A stretch of 64,000 nucleotides of DNA from Darksidea phi (Eukaryota > Ascomycota > Dothideomycetes > Pleosporales > Lentitheciaceae). The notes below the pieces were generated by a model. The model worked only from the letters and a program-made list of their open reading frames with translations, was not told where the DNA came from and ran no database searches. Shown here in pieces: positions 1 to 11,759 of the stretch (position 1 is its first letter; each line of letters begins with the position of its first letter). Where the stretch lies: contig JASJFT010000163.1 in NCBI GenBank assembly GCA_030770425.1, forward strand, positions 40,487-104,486, written 5' to 3'. A program made the position numbers and the translations under genes.

Positions 1-1374
1 CGTATTGTCCTAACGAGTTCAGGACCCCCGCTCTGATGTTCCAACATGAAAATGGCACTTTTCAGATCGTTGATCAAGTTGGTGGCATGCTCGTATATTA
101 CAACCCGGTGCATAATGAGGGCGAGAAGGTTGAAGCCTACCCTCCTGGTTTCCGCATGATTGCTGGCAAAAATGAGTTGCGCTCGTTCTACACAGATATC
201 AACAGCGTACCCGAGAAATCGCTCTATAGGGAGGAGGACATGACGCAGTCTGCGCTCGGACAGAAAGCCATGGGCTTCAACTGTTTGAACTATAAGGGAA
301 AGCCCGAGGCTGCCTTCTACCGGCACGAGATGCCGGAGAAGTCGTTCCTGGACCAGAACTGCCTGGATGGCCTCCGTGCTGAAATCGCGTTCCCTTCTTG
401 CTGGAATGGTGAGGTGGATTCCGACAACCACCAGGACCATGTGGCCTACCCTACTGCAGTCGAAACTGGAGGCACTTGCCCCGAGGGTTTCGATCGCCGC
501 CTTCCTACCATGTTGTTTGAGACCAAGTGGAATACCTATGCCTTCAAAGACATGCCCGGCCAGTTTACTTTCGCCAACGGTGACCCTACTGGTATGACCT
601 TCCTAACATGCTGCAATATCTTATACTAATCATCAAATAGGTTTTGGTTATCACGGAGACTACATCATGGGCTGGGACGAGAGCATTCTCCAAGATGCGA
701 TCGACACATGCCTCGACCAATCCGGAAGGATTGAGGACTGCCCCGTCTTCAGTAGCCGGACTGAGCTCCAAACCGAGACCAAGTGCACCGAATGCAGGAT
801 GGAGCTTCCCGAAGAGATTGCCAACGAAGACTGTGCTGGACCAATGGATGCTCTCTGCGGCGGTGTTCAAGTTTCACGTGAAGAAGGCGGTTCCATGCCT
901 AGCGGCGACAACGCGAGCCCCCAAGTTGCGCCTGCGAAGCCTGCTGAGCCCGCTTCCGCGGACGCCCCTCCTACACTTACATCAAGTGCTGCTGCCGAAG
1001 TTTCCAGCGTGCCAAAAATGCCTTACACTGCTCCCGAGACCAAGCCCACCGACCCAATCGCCGGTCCAGTCAATGGTCAAGGCCCTGCGGACTCGGAGAT
1101 TCAAGCCGGATACGCTCCTGTCGTCCCGGTTCCCGCGGCCCCTGCACCTACACAACCACCAGCCCAGCAGCCACAGGAAGGGCCTGTCACCGGTCCTACA
1201 ACTATCTACCGCACGCTATCCGACAGGATCGAAGAAGTCGTATATGTCGAGCAAACGGAAACCGTCTATGTCACCGCCTCTGCGTCGCAAAAGTATCGTC
1301 GTCACGCGCATGCGCATCACATGATGATGCACAAGCGGGACCGCGAGCACGGATTGCTCGGAGGCAAATACTAA
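1..1374 (+). CDS. DUF1996 domain protein, 5' end outside window
   Basis: The reading frame is already open at base 3 (Y-C-P-N-E-F...), so the N-terminus lies off the left edge. A 49-base intron (592-640) joins GDPTG to FGYHGDYIMGWD, which restores a motif typical of the fungal DUF1996 family (secreted or surface proteins of unknown function). The visible DUF1996 part runs to about base 720. It is followed by a Cys-containing stretch, then a Pro/Ala/Thr-rich low-complexity linker (about 900-1200). The protein ends in a basic, His- and Met-rich tail (HAHAHHMMMHKRDREH) just before the TAA at 1372-1374. The family assignment is firm; the molecular function is unknown. The tail could bind metal, but that is inference. 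Confidence 0.85.
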
Positions 1375-2454
1375 ACACGCTTGATGACTTGATTGCTTAC
1401 TTAGCATTAGCATGCATCGGCGTTGTGCGGAAAGAAGTCGTTTCCTGGTTGTTTGGTTCTAGCATCTTCAAGTCTCCTTTTGCTTTTGCCTTGCCCTACC
1501 TCTTCCTCAGCACACGATCGGTGGAAGTTGTATATGGCTTTAGTTCTCTTCTTCGTCAATATACAACCAATTGTATCTGTAGGGTGTCGGTTCATGTAGG
1601 AATGTAGGAGTGGGGATGGTGTTTTGTTTCTATACCACTTCTGTTCTGCTTTTCTGATATTTTTTTGTTTGTCATCTCAAAGGCTGTGCCGGAGATGATT
1701 GACTATCTGTTCTTTCTGAGAAGAAGGGAGGGAGGGGGGAGCTTCTTCGACATATATATCACAGAATCTGGCAGTTGAGATTGCTCATTGCATGAGTAGA
1801 AGATGAATGATACCATGAATAGTTGCAATTTGAGTACTCGGGCCGAATCTTTGAGTGCGCGTGGACTCGACACCGGAGGTCAGTGTGGGCCGGGTTCTGC
1901 CATGTTGGCGTGAAGCTCTTGTGTGCCGTGGTAGTAGTGTGTGCGTCGGTCGTAGAATGGATATCGCGCGTGAAGGAAGGGTGAGGTGCATAGAAAAAGC
2001 GGTGAGGGGGTCAATGTGGCTTGATTGTGGCTGCGCCTTTTACATAGCCACTTCCACTCACGCCACCCTGTCACACATCACAATTCCACTGGTTTGACGG
2101 TAATCTCAAACCCCTGTGAAGCGTACTCTTCGATGCAAGGGTATTCGAACGGCCTCACCGACATCTTTGCCACGCTGGACTCGCGCGGGTCTGCATCGCT
2201 ACAGACGCAATTGACGCACAATCCTGTAGCCTAGACTGAAGGGCTGCGAAGGGCTGCGAGGTCCTGCTTCATTCTGACTCACTTCCTACTACTCACTTTT
2301 AGGTGAATGCAACGTTGTTGCCTACCCGCTTCCTACTCATAAATACATATTTTAGCGCTTTCAATATTTTATTGTATGCACCTCAACTCCGTCCATCAAC
2401 TTTGGCTGAAGAAATTCGGACGCTTCTTCAGCGCTTTCCAACGCACACATCAAC
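1375..2454. other. intergenic, about 1.1 kb, no gene seen
   Basis: This stretch holds the 3' region of the DUF1996 gene and the promoter side of the BCS1-like gene. It has T-rich and purine-rich tracts (about 1650-1745). No frame reads like a known protein and no RNA gene was recognised. Confidence 0.6.
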
Positions 2455-4285
2455 ATGGATCTCACCCGACTCTACAATATCAAAGTCGATCTTCCTCCAT
2501 CAAACGAAACCTTCACCAGCCTTCCTTCCACCCTACTTGAGGCTTTCATTCCTGGTTATGGCCTCATACATCAGATCATCAGCCGTATTTTCCACCTCGA
2601 CATTGGCAACCTAGTCTCAGGTTTTCTCGTTCTTTTCTGCATTTTCAAAAGCTCTCAATACGTCTATGATTATGTCTACGGCATATATGCTTCTTACTTC
2701 ATATCTACAATAACAATCGAAGATGAAGATGCTCTTTTCCAACAAATCATGGAGTGGATTGCGAAGCAACGCATGACGGAAAAGAGTCGAGACTTGAAGG
2801 CGGTTACCAAGTGGATGGACGAGGATGAAGATGATGATGAGGTGGATGACGATGTGCTTGACGAGAGCGGCATTTTCAATTACGAGAAGTGGGCCAGCGG
2901 GATCCCGCCTCGTTATGAACCCAACTACGGCAGCGACAAGTTCTACTTTGAAGGTCGTCGATTCACCTTTGACCGCCAGCGGAGAGAGAACGGGAGCAAG
3001 TCGACATGGAAGCTGGAAAATCAGACTGTGGTGATTAGTTGCAGAGGGCGAAGCACGCAGCCCATAAAAGATCTCCTAGATTTCGTGAAGAGCTGGACTC
3101 TGACCAAGGAAAATTCCACGACCTCAATCTACCGATCGGCCAATGACGCCTACAGCGATTGGGATAGGCAGTCTTGCCGACCTTCCAGGCCTATGAGCAC
3201 CGTCTCACTCGATATGCACCAAAAAGCAAACATTGTCATGGATGTGAATGAGTACTTGCATCCTGCCACCGCACGATGGTATGCTGCTAGAGGCATACCT
3301 TATCGACGAGGATATCTGTTTCATGGCCCGCCGGGGACGGGCAAAACAAGTTTGTCTTTCGCTCTCGCTGGCATATTCGGGCTCAATATTTACTGCATTT
3401 CGCTCATGGAATCCGGGCTCACTGAATCGGACCTCAACAAACTCTTCACAAACTTGCCGCGTCGCTGTATTGTTCTACTGGAGGACATCGACGCCGCCGG
3501 CCTCCGTCGCGCCGAGGACCCGCCCGAACCCTCGAATACGAATGGCAATGGTACATCGTCCGAAGGATGTGCCACTCCGACCAAGAAGGCCGATATGCTC
3601 ACTAAATCACCCAACGCACTAAAGAATACAGGCACCAAGAGCTCGATCTCGCTTTCTGGCTTGTTGAACACAATTGACGGCGCAGCATCCCATGAAGGCC
3701 GCGTACTTATCATGACTACAAATCATCCCAAAAAGCTAGATCCTGCACTCATCAGACCCGGACGTGTGGATCTGCAGATTGAGTTCACGCTCGCCACGCG
3801 CGGCCAATCCCGTAAGTCAAGATAGCGATGCGAATCGAGCAAGACTACGCTTCGTGTACTCAACCTAACCTAACGTATAAATGAAATATGCTAATTCCAT
3901 TATAACTCTAGGTGACATATTCACGCGAATGTACTCTAACACTGATACTTCGCCGCCCACTCCTGAACCCGCCCCTCGTACTAAGACCGCAACCAAAGGC
4001 TCCAGCGACGGCCGCCCAAAGAAGCAGGAAGACCACGAATTCTTGGAACTCGTTATGCAGAAGCCTGTATCGGAAGTGGTTGAGCCCGAAAACTTGAAAG
4101 CCATGGCGGAGCAGTTCGCAGACGAAGTGCCCGAGAACACGTTCTCGCCCGCGGAGATTCAAGGCTTTCTCTTGACAAAGAAGAAGGAGCCGAGTAGGGC
4201 GTTGAAGGAGGTGGCGGAGTGGAGAGAGATTTTGTTGGCGGAAAAGAGGGCGGCGGCGAAGGAGAGGGAGGAGAAGAATATGTAG
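2455..4285 (+). CDS. BCS1-like AAA ATPase
   Basis: Two exons (2455-3811 and 3912-4285) joined over a 100-base intron encode about 576 residues. The N-terminus has a hydrophobic segment around residues 50-75, followed by the BCS1-type N domain. The AAA module shows Walker A (GPPGTGKTS, about residue 290), Walker B (IVLLEDID, about 340) and the sensor/arginine region (LIRPGRVDLQIEF). Known BCS1 is an inner-mitochondrial-membrane AAA protein that inserts the Rieske Fe-S protein into complex III. Fungi carry many BCS1-like paralogues of unclear substrate. A strongly acidic insert lies near residues 122-140, and a Ser/Thr/Asn-rich loop with a TKSP motif follows Walker B. Both suggest a paralogue rather than the core chaperone. 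The C-terminal exon is charged and helical. Confidence 0.88.
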
Positions 4286-6322
4286 TGAGGCGACAAGGAT
4301 GAGGCAATATGGGTGACCTCCGACCTAGCAAGAAGGCGCTATCTAAGACCTAGTTTTCTTCGTTTTGTCAACGTCTATAGAATGCGCTCGTCTATTCCCC
4401 AGCCTCTTGAAGGCAATCATCGCATATATGTATTATCATTAGCTTGGCGCGCAAATCAATAAAGATCGATCACTTGATGCGCTAGTCATAATTGAGTACA
4501 GACTTGCGAACATTGAGCCTCGTAGTGTGGGGTATGGTATATCGTTGATAGGAGCGCGGAGCTCACGACCCGCAGTCGGAGGGGGTGGGAGAGGTGATAG
4601 GATAGCCGTCGGAATACTCAATCTATTGAACTATACTCTAATACTAGACGGGATGAAACAAGTGTTGTTGCGTTGCTATGTTGAAAGATGCCGTCCGATC
4701 TCTCGTCGGACGCCGGCCCTTATAGACCTCCGCTCACATAAGCACCCACCCTTGATATTCGATCGGGCCCCTCCGACTACATCACAGTAGCGTATTACTA
4801 AGTTGATGCACGCCAATTACGCGAAGACTATGGACTTCCGTATCAAATCTTCAGTAGCTTTGGTGACTGGGCACATGCACACAATGTTTACAGCAGCCTA
4901 GGGCATCGGAGTGAAGTCACGTTACACATATTAAATGCCGTCCAAAAGACTAGGGCTATACGAGTGTCCGTTAGATTGCGAACTGCACAGTTCATCCTTC
5001 AATATATCCGACACGTCTCATGTGCGCGTTTCGGAAGTGTTCCTGGCAGAGGCGTTCAAAGTCCGATGGCTAATGTGGAAGGTGGCCTGAAATCCGACCA
5101 ACGAGCGGCAGGATAATAATAGGTAGGCAGCGATTTTTAAAGCCGACTGATCTGAAATTTAATACAGGTACAGCTTAGAGCGACATATGAGGTTTGTTTT
5201 GCGTATTGTGGAAAGGGTAGTTAATTGGTAAACGCCAAACATAGCTTCAGGAGAGATGACAAGGCGTGCGTCATACCCTCCGGACATCCGTTCGGCTGTC
5301 TTGGCCTTCAACCCAACTCCACTCTGGATGTCGTTTACCCAAATGCCATCACTGTGCGAAAGTCCGCCATCTTGCCTAACGCGTCTGCATGAGGCGCAGC
5401 CGTGGGATCGGCAGGTTCGGCATCGAAGCGGCGTGCGGGATGACCTCGTATTCATCAGTATTGACACGGGTAGCTGCGTGGCGAGATCTTCCAGCCCACT
5501 CATAGACGAATAGCGAGCCATCAATGGCTACGCCGAGACCGATGAAAAAAGAAGAGGAGCTGAATTTTCGGCACGTCGAAAACAAAGGTGGGGTCGCAAA
5601 GGTGGCAAGGCGTTGTGGACATTGGGCGCACCCCAGCTTGCAGAAGCTTGGACGGCAAAACTGCAGCTCTTTTCATCAGCCGCTGCAAGGTCATGCAGTT
5701 CCAGGCCATCGAACGCTCTTAGCTCCTCCCACAAGGGCTGATCGCTGCCATGCCACCATCCCCTTTTGTTCGCATATACAACACCTCGGCGAATCAGACG
5801 AGCGAAGTGCAACAGACACAAGGCGCCACATGTCGATTCGAAACTGGACTGGCTAGCGCTTTAGCGAAGAGGCGCATGTGCATGCGAGACGCGATGGCTG
5901 CAATAAAATAGGCGTGGGCCCCGCATCGGCCTGGGGATGGTTTGTACGGACGACCTTCGCAGCCCGTCTTTTCTCTTGCTTGACTTTTTCTTGGGTGTTG
6001 GGCGTGGATTTGGTCCAAGAGCAGGCTAATTGTACATTGCAGCGGGAGGAATACGGCACCCGCATAATCTTTATTGGACGACATTGGTTGGTCGTCGAGC
6101 TGAGGAAGAGTTGGCGTCTGCATGCGATCGTGGCGGGATTTCGTTCTCCCAATTTGGATTTACCCTTCCCTACCCACTGACGTTTTCGGATCGCCGACCC
6201 GAGAGCGCTCCCTGGACCTGCACGAACGTTAATCTCTATATTGAGCTGCGTGCTCGAGCTCGTAAATTGAGGCATCCATCTGCCCTCCTCGAGGCGCCTT
6301 CGCTTCGTTCACAAACCTCACT
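4286..6322. other. intergenic, about 2 kb, no supported gene
   Basis: Several short open frames of 60-140 codons exist on both strands. They overlap one another, have biased composition and match no family I recognise, so I treat them as chance. The last few hundred bases are the promoter of the S41-type peptidase gene. Confidence 0.55.
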
Positions 6323-8724
6323 ATGAGGTCTATAATAGCGCTTCCTGCGCTGATAGCAGTCGCTGCGGCACAGGTGGAGAGCTTCACATTTGCGACGACA
6401 CGGGCCACTACCACGGCGGACGATGTGCAGCCTACGGTGACAGAAACGATCTCGGGGCCGATCGAGACGTCGAAAGCATGTGGAGAGGTAGCTGGTCTCG
6501 TGCGTCGGAGTAGCTCGGAGTTTCTGAGCGTGGAGGCAGATGTAAGCCGTGCTCCTTTGGCGTTCTAACTGTGTCGCGATAACAGAGAAAAGACCTGACT
6601 GACAAGATCTAGCTTGCGTACGCATGCCTTAAATCAGTACCCATCGACAATGACGCCGCCTCCCAGACGATCACAGAATTGAAGAAGATGTTACAATTTC
6701 AATCTACACTATTATATATAAAGGACCCGCCTGAAGGATACTCGAACGAAGGCGTAGACCTTATGGCCGGCTTAGACGACATAAACAACAACGTGCAGAA
6801 TGGGAAGTACGACAATGAGTACGACTTTGAGAATGATATTGCCAGCCTGTTAGTCAAGGCGCACGACGGGCATCTTTCCTTCAGCGGAATGGCATATGGC
6901 GGTGCCTTTCGATGGCGGAGAAACCGACAAATAGCCCTCATATCGGCATCGAGCGACGGGATAGAGGCGCCCAAGGTCTGGGCAGTCCAGGACTTCAATC
7001 AGACTGGAAGCGCGGACTTCACTCCGTCTGCGGTGACTCAAATTGATGGTAAGGACGTCGTACAGTTCCTACAGGAGGAGAGCGCACTCAACGCGTATCA
7101 CGACCCGGACACGCGCTACAACGCCATGTTTTACATGCAGCCCGCCGAAAATTTTGGATATTTTTCGAATCCGCGATTCTACCCAGGCCCGTCTATCAAC
7201 ATGACATTTGAGAACAAGACTTCAAACACGTATCAGAATGCGGCTATCGTTGAAGACTCCAGCCCGTGGCGCGACGTCGAAGATGGGGAGACATTTTATC
7301 AAGTCTTCGTCAGTCCCCAAGCTAGCTCGAAGAGGATTAAGAAGAGATCAGATCCACACAGGCTTCCACGCCATCTAGAGAACCCACGCGAAGCTGAGTT
7401 GGATCGCCGCTACGTGCCTGTCAACTACCCTAGCACCGTTGTTGAGCACTCTGCTCCTGATGTGGCTTTAGCGGGCTTCTTCATCGATAGCCCTGCTGGC
7501 AAAGTTGGCGTTCTGATGGCACAAACCTTCAACACGGAGCGCAATTCGGACGGCAGGGAATTCCAAAGCGTCGTTGAGGACTACATCAAGCAGGCCAAAA
7601 CAGAAAATGTAGCCAAACACATTATTGATCTGCGGACCAATGGTGGCGGCAAGATCTTGCTAGGCTACGACATGTACTTGCAATTCTTTCCGTCACAGAA
7701 GCCACAACTAATGTCGCGATACCGCGGCCACCAAGCTAGTGAACTTTTTGGACAGTCCCTGTCATCTATCCCGTCAATCAACAACCTCAACGCGGAGCTC
7801 TACACAAGCCCCTTTAACTACCATTCCTACCTCAACCAGGACAATGAGTCTTTTGCATCCTGGAAGGACATGTACCCTCCCTCCAACTTTCATGGCGACA
7901 ATTTTACGAATCTTCTCCGTTACAACCTGTCGGATCCGTACATTACATCCTCAGACCGATACTCAATCGGAGTGACAATGACTGGCTACGGCATCCGCTC
8001 AAACTTCAGGGATGATCCTTTCAAAGCTGAAGACCTGATCATTCTATCCGACGGCATCTGCGCCTCGACTTGTTCCCTCTTCACTGAACTCATGGTCCAA
8101 CAGTCCGGCGTGAAAACGCTTGCAGTTGGTGGTCGTCCCATCGAAGGGCCCATGCAACCTGTGGGCGGCACCAAAGGATCGCTCGTCCTGCAATCAGAAT
8201 ATCTGAGCGACGTATCGAATTACGTGATTTCAAACTACGCTGGCAGCCGCAACGAAGCCGAACAGTGGATGGACTTCTTGCCAAATTCGTTGAGCATCTC
8301 GACTTCGGATGCAACCATCAACTTTCAAGACAACATCCGGAAAGGCCTCGAAAAGGACGGTGTTCCTACCCAGTTCCTAAACGACACTGCGAGCTGCCGC
8401 ATCTGGTACCAGCCAAATATGTACCTCAATGTGACAGCGCTATGGAGCAAAGCCGCTGAAGTGGCTTTCGGCAAAGATGGAGGTCTAGACGAAGGAGCTT
8501 GTATTTCAGGTTCCGTTACTACTAAAGAAGCGCAGCAGGGACAGGGTGAGGGTAACCCACCGTCTGGTGATAGGGATGGAAACGGAAACTCTAATCCTGC
8601 CCCGTCGGCTTCAAAGGCTGCTGCTGTTGGAATTGCGCGGCCGGCGCGGGGAGGTTGGACGGCGATTGCGGTGTGCGCGACGGTGGTCTTGTCATCTATG
8701 GCTTTGGGTGCGAGCCTAATATGA
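6323..8724 (+). CDS. secreted S41-family peptidase-like protein
   Basis: Exon 1 (6323-6541) encodes a signal peptide (MRSIIALPALIAVAAAQ). A 71-base intron (6542-6612) leads to exon 2 (6613-8724), for about 776 residues. Exon 2 continues without a break as LAYACLKSVPIDNDAA, typical of the fungal CPAF/UstP-like S41 group. The apparent start at 6679 is only an internal TTG. The S41 core includes HIIDLRTNGGG and the serine region LSDGICASTCSLFTELM, where the Ser is the likely nucleophile. A Ser/Gly/Pro/Asn-rich stretch and a final hydrophobic segment (AIAVCATVVLSSMALGASLI) look like a GPI-anchor signal. The protein is probably a surface-attached protease; the substrate is unknown. UstP belongs to the ustiloxin cluster, but no cluster partners are seen here. 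Confidence 0.85.
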
Positions 8725-9193
8725 GATTATCGCATTGGCATTGGTATTGGCATTAGTGGCGTCTTTGGGCTAGATCTACTCCCTGGGTGGGCATATGGTC
8801 TGTCGACGATTGATGATGGGAAAAGAGTCGGGATACCCGTGATTCGGGGCGCATTGGCATGAACATGTGTTGCAAGGATGCCTAATCTAATTGTATAGTT
8901 CACACCACTTGTATTTATTTCCTAGCTCCTTCTCTCATAGTGCATGCGATGCCGATGTGCGGCTCTTTCTTGGCTAAATGCTTATTCTTGGGCTTTACGT
9001 TAGTAAGAGGGCGTGTCGGTCGGCAGTAGATTCGTTCATCCTCCCATGCAGATGGAGCACACGTTGCTTTCCCCGCTTCTTACCCGCTTCGGAAGGTGTG
9101 ACCAACCTCGGGACAGAATGTAGAGATAATTATATCATATGAGCAACTCACAACTCCTCCCACCTATTTCATCTCTCACACCAGCATGTGATC
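8725..9193. other. intergenic, 469 bp
   Basis: Terminator side of the peptidase gene and promoter of the GMC oxidoreductase gene. A short imperfect hexamer repeat (ATTGGC/ATTGGT) lies at 8733-8759 just after the stop codon. Nothing else was recognised. Confidence 0.6.
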
Positions 9194-10987
9194 ATGTTCG
9201 CTCTACTCCCCGTCCTCGCGTTCGTCTTACCTATTCATGCCACATATTCCTCGTCAACAGCCTTCGACTACATAATTGTTGGCGCCGGTCCCGCAGGCCT
9301 CGTTCTTGCGAACAGGTTATCCGAGAACGCTAACATCACCGTCGCCGTCATTGAAGCTGGCGATGCACAATTCGACAACCCCAATGTAACGCGTGCCGAT
9401 GCGTTCGGTCTGGGTCTCAATACGTCGATAGACTGGAGTTACACGAGCGCACCGCAGAAGTATCTCGATGATAGGACGTTTATATATTACTCGGGCAAAG
9501 CGCTAGGCGGCACGACGACGATCAATGGAATGACGTATCTGCGCGCGGAGAAAGAGCAGATTGATGCGTGGGAAGGCCTCGGTAACTCCGGCTGGAACTG
9601 GAACTCGTTGTTCTCATATTACGTTTCGCAAGAACACTTCCAACCTCCGGATGCGGAGAAAGCGTTGAATGGGGCGGCGTTTGAAGAGCAAGATCATGGG
9701 TTTGCGGGAGAGGTGGCGGTGGGTTGGGCTGACACTTTTATGAAAGATGGCGTCTTCGACATGCTGAAGGGGACGAGCGAGAATATGGGTGTCGCTTGGA
9801 ATAAAGATGCTAATGGAGGGAGAATGAGCGGGTTCACCACGTGGCCGTTCACGCTCAATTCATCGTCGAATACGCGGCATGATGCCGCGACGGCATTTTA
9901 CTACCCTATTGCTAAAAGCCGATCGAATCTACACATGTTTCTCAACACGACTGCGACACGCATCCTATGGTCCGACGAAAGAACTACAAACGGAGAAGTA
10001 GTAGCCACAGGCGTCGAAATTGTCACCTTCTGCAACACCACTAAGCAAACCCTCCAAGCTTCCAAAGAAGTCCTCCTCTCAGCCGGCGCTCTCCGTTCCG
10101 CAGCGCTCCTCGAACACTCCGGCATCGGAAACCCGTCAGTCCTCGGACCAATAGGCCTAGAAACCGTTGTCGACCTCCCAAGCGTAGGCGCCAGTCTACA
10201 AGACCAGCCCAACATGGCCATATCCTATGTCTCGCCAACGAACTGGACAGGCTACCCTAGTTTCGTAACATACCTCACAGCGCGCGACTTATTTGGCGCA
10301 AACCTCTCAAGCATTGCCTCGGAAATCCGCAGTAACATATCCTTATACGCACAGCGAATTGTTGGCGACGCACCAACAAATGAAACAACTCTCGCCATCG
10401 AAGAACACTTGCTTACCCTACAGACCGATCTCGTCTTCACAGCAAACAGCACAATTCCCCTCGCCGAACTCCTCTGGGCCCCTAGCGCAGGAAGTATAAC
10501 ATGTGTTTTCTGGACTCTGCTCCCTTTCTCTAAGGGAAACATACACATCACCTCACCCGAAGCCTCACAACAACCTAACATTAATCCGAACTTCCTCCAA
10601 CTCCCCATCGACACACTCATCCAAGCTGCCGCCGCCGTAAAAACACGTGAGTACTTCGTCACCTCGCCGCTCTCCACCCATGTTACTGCGGAGGCTGTCC
10701 CGGGTTTTGCTGTTGTGCCCGAAGGCACCGGGTGGAGAGATGACAGGTGGGCGGCGTGGATTAAGACGAGCTATGGAGTGAATTACCATCCCGTGAGTAG
10801 TACGGCTATGAGAAGTAGGGAGTGGGGTGGTGTTGTTGATAAGGAGGGGAGGGTGTATGGGGTTAAGAATGTTAGGGTTGCGGATGCGGGGGTGTTCCCT
10901 ATGCAGATTAGCGGGCATTTGAGCGCGAGTGTGTATGCGGTTGCCGGGAAGATTGCAGATGCCATTGTCGGTAAGAGAGATAGCTAA
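9194..10987 (+). CDS. secreted GMC oxidoreductase (AA3_2-like)
   Basis: Single exon of 597 residues starting at ATG 9194; the frame is open back to a GTG at 9188, which is not a eukaryotic start. A signal peptide (MFALLPVLAFVLPIHA) precedes the FAD-binding Rossmann motif VGAGPAG (residues 29-35). The GMC signature region includes GKALGGTTTINGMTYLR. At the C-terminus NYHPVSS carries the catalytic His (about 532) and SGHLSASVYAVAGKIAD the second His (about 575), the His-His arrangement of glucose oxidase. Family members oxidise sugars or alcohols and reduce oxygen or quinones. The sequence resembles the glucose oxidase/dehydrogenase and aryl-alcohol oxidase branch, but the substrate cannot be fixed. 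Several N-glycosylation sequons support secretion. Confidence 0.9.
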   Translation: MFALLPVLAFVLPIHATYSSSTAFDYIIVGAGPAGLVLANRLSENANITVAVIEAGDAQFDNPNVTRADAFGLGLNTSIDWSYTSAPQKYLDDRTFIYYSGKALGGTTTINGMTYLRAEKEQIDAWEGLGNSGWNWNSLFSYYVSQEHFQPPDAEKALNGAAFEEQDHGFAGEVAVGWADTFMKDGVFDMLKGTSENMGVAWNKDANGGRMSGFTTWPFTLNSSSNTRHDAATAFYYPIAKSRSNLHMFLNTTATRILWSDERTTNGEVVATGVEIVTFCNTTKQTLQASKEVLLSAGALRSAALLEHSGIGNPSVLGPIGLETVVDLPSVGASLQDQPNMAISYVSPTNWTGYPSFVTYLTARDLFGANLSSIASEIRSNISLYAQRIVGDAPTNETTLAIEEHLLTLQTDLVFTANSTIPLAELLWAPSAGSITCVFWTLLPFSKGNIHITSPEASQQPNINPNFLQLPIDTLIQAAAAVKTREYFVTSPLSTHVTAEAVPGFAVVPEGTGWRDDRWAAWIKTSYGVNYHPVSSTAMRSREWGGVVDKEGRVYGVKNVRVADAGVFPMQISGHLSASVYAVAGKIADAIVGKRDS

Positions 10988-11759
10988 TTGGGCACGAGGC
11001 TGTGAATGTGCAGTCTCGATGAATGTACGCAAAAAGAGACATCTCCACGTACGCGTATTCGAATGAGTAGCAGCCATCGCGTCGTCAAACTCGCGGAATA
11101 ACCCAAAAAGGTGACACAAAAAGGCATTTCGTCCCGAATACCTTGAAAAGCAAGAAGGTTGTTCGTTGCAGTCATTGCCTGTGATTGCCTGAGGCGTCAC
11201 GGCATGACTGCGAGGGCAGCGCCCGAGCCTCATGAAAGAGGGCGTGGCGCGTGCCATGATGTTGAGCGGTAGCGACAGTAGTCTACCAGACTCGAGAGCA
11301 GCCAGAAACGTGACCTGCTGCCTGCTTAACGTCCCACAAGAACTCCATCCCGCGACTCTACGACCACGTACGCGTATTGTCTGATGCGAACGAAGTACAG
11401 TCTAAGACTGATCCTAACCACTATTCTTCCACACCATGCCCTAATACGCTCTACAAGCCTCCGGAATGACAAGGCCCCACCGCCCACAATGTTAGTCAGT
11501 AGGCAGTATGAGATGCAGTCTAGTTTCTCCGCAGCGCTCGTTATTTGTTACATTCGCAGGAATGAGAACCAATACAAAGGATAGCATGAGAGAATGTGCA
11601 AGTAGGTTACGTGGAAGCATCTACAGTTGTTTCAAACTTAACTGCATCGTTCATACCACAACAAATCATAGTATATCTTCCCCATCCTTGTCCAAACTCC
11701 GACCTCTTAATCTTGGGGACATAATAGCAGCCTCCCACGAAGGGAGTTTAGTTGATGGC
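10988..11759. other. intergenic between convergent genes, 772 bp
   Basis: Lies between the stop codons of the GMC oxidoreductase gene (plus strand) and the HET gene (minus strand), so it should contain two terminators. Only short uninformative open frames were seen. Confidence 0.6.

Noticed and set aside
5853..6275. 140-codon minus-strand frame before the S41 peptidase
   Set aside because: It overlaps a plus-strand frame of similar length, lacks motifs, and sits in the expected promoter.
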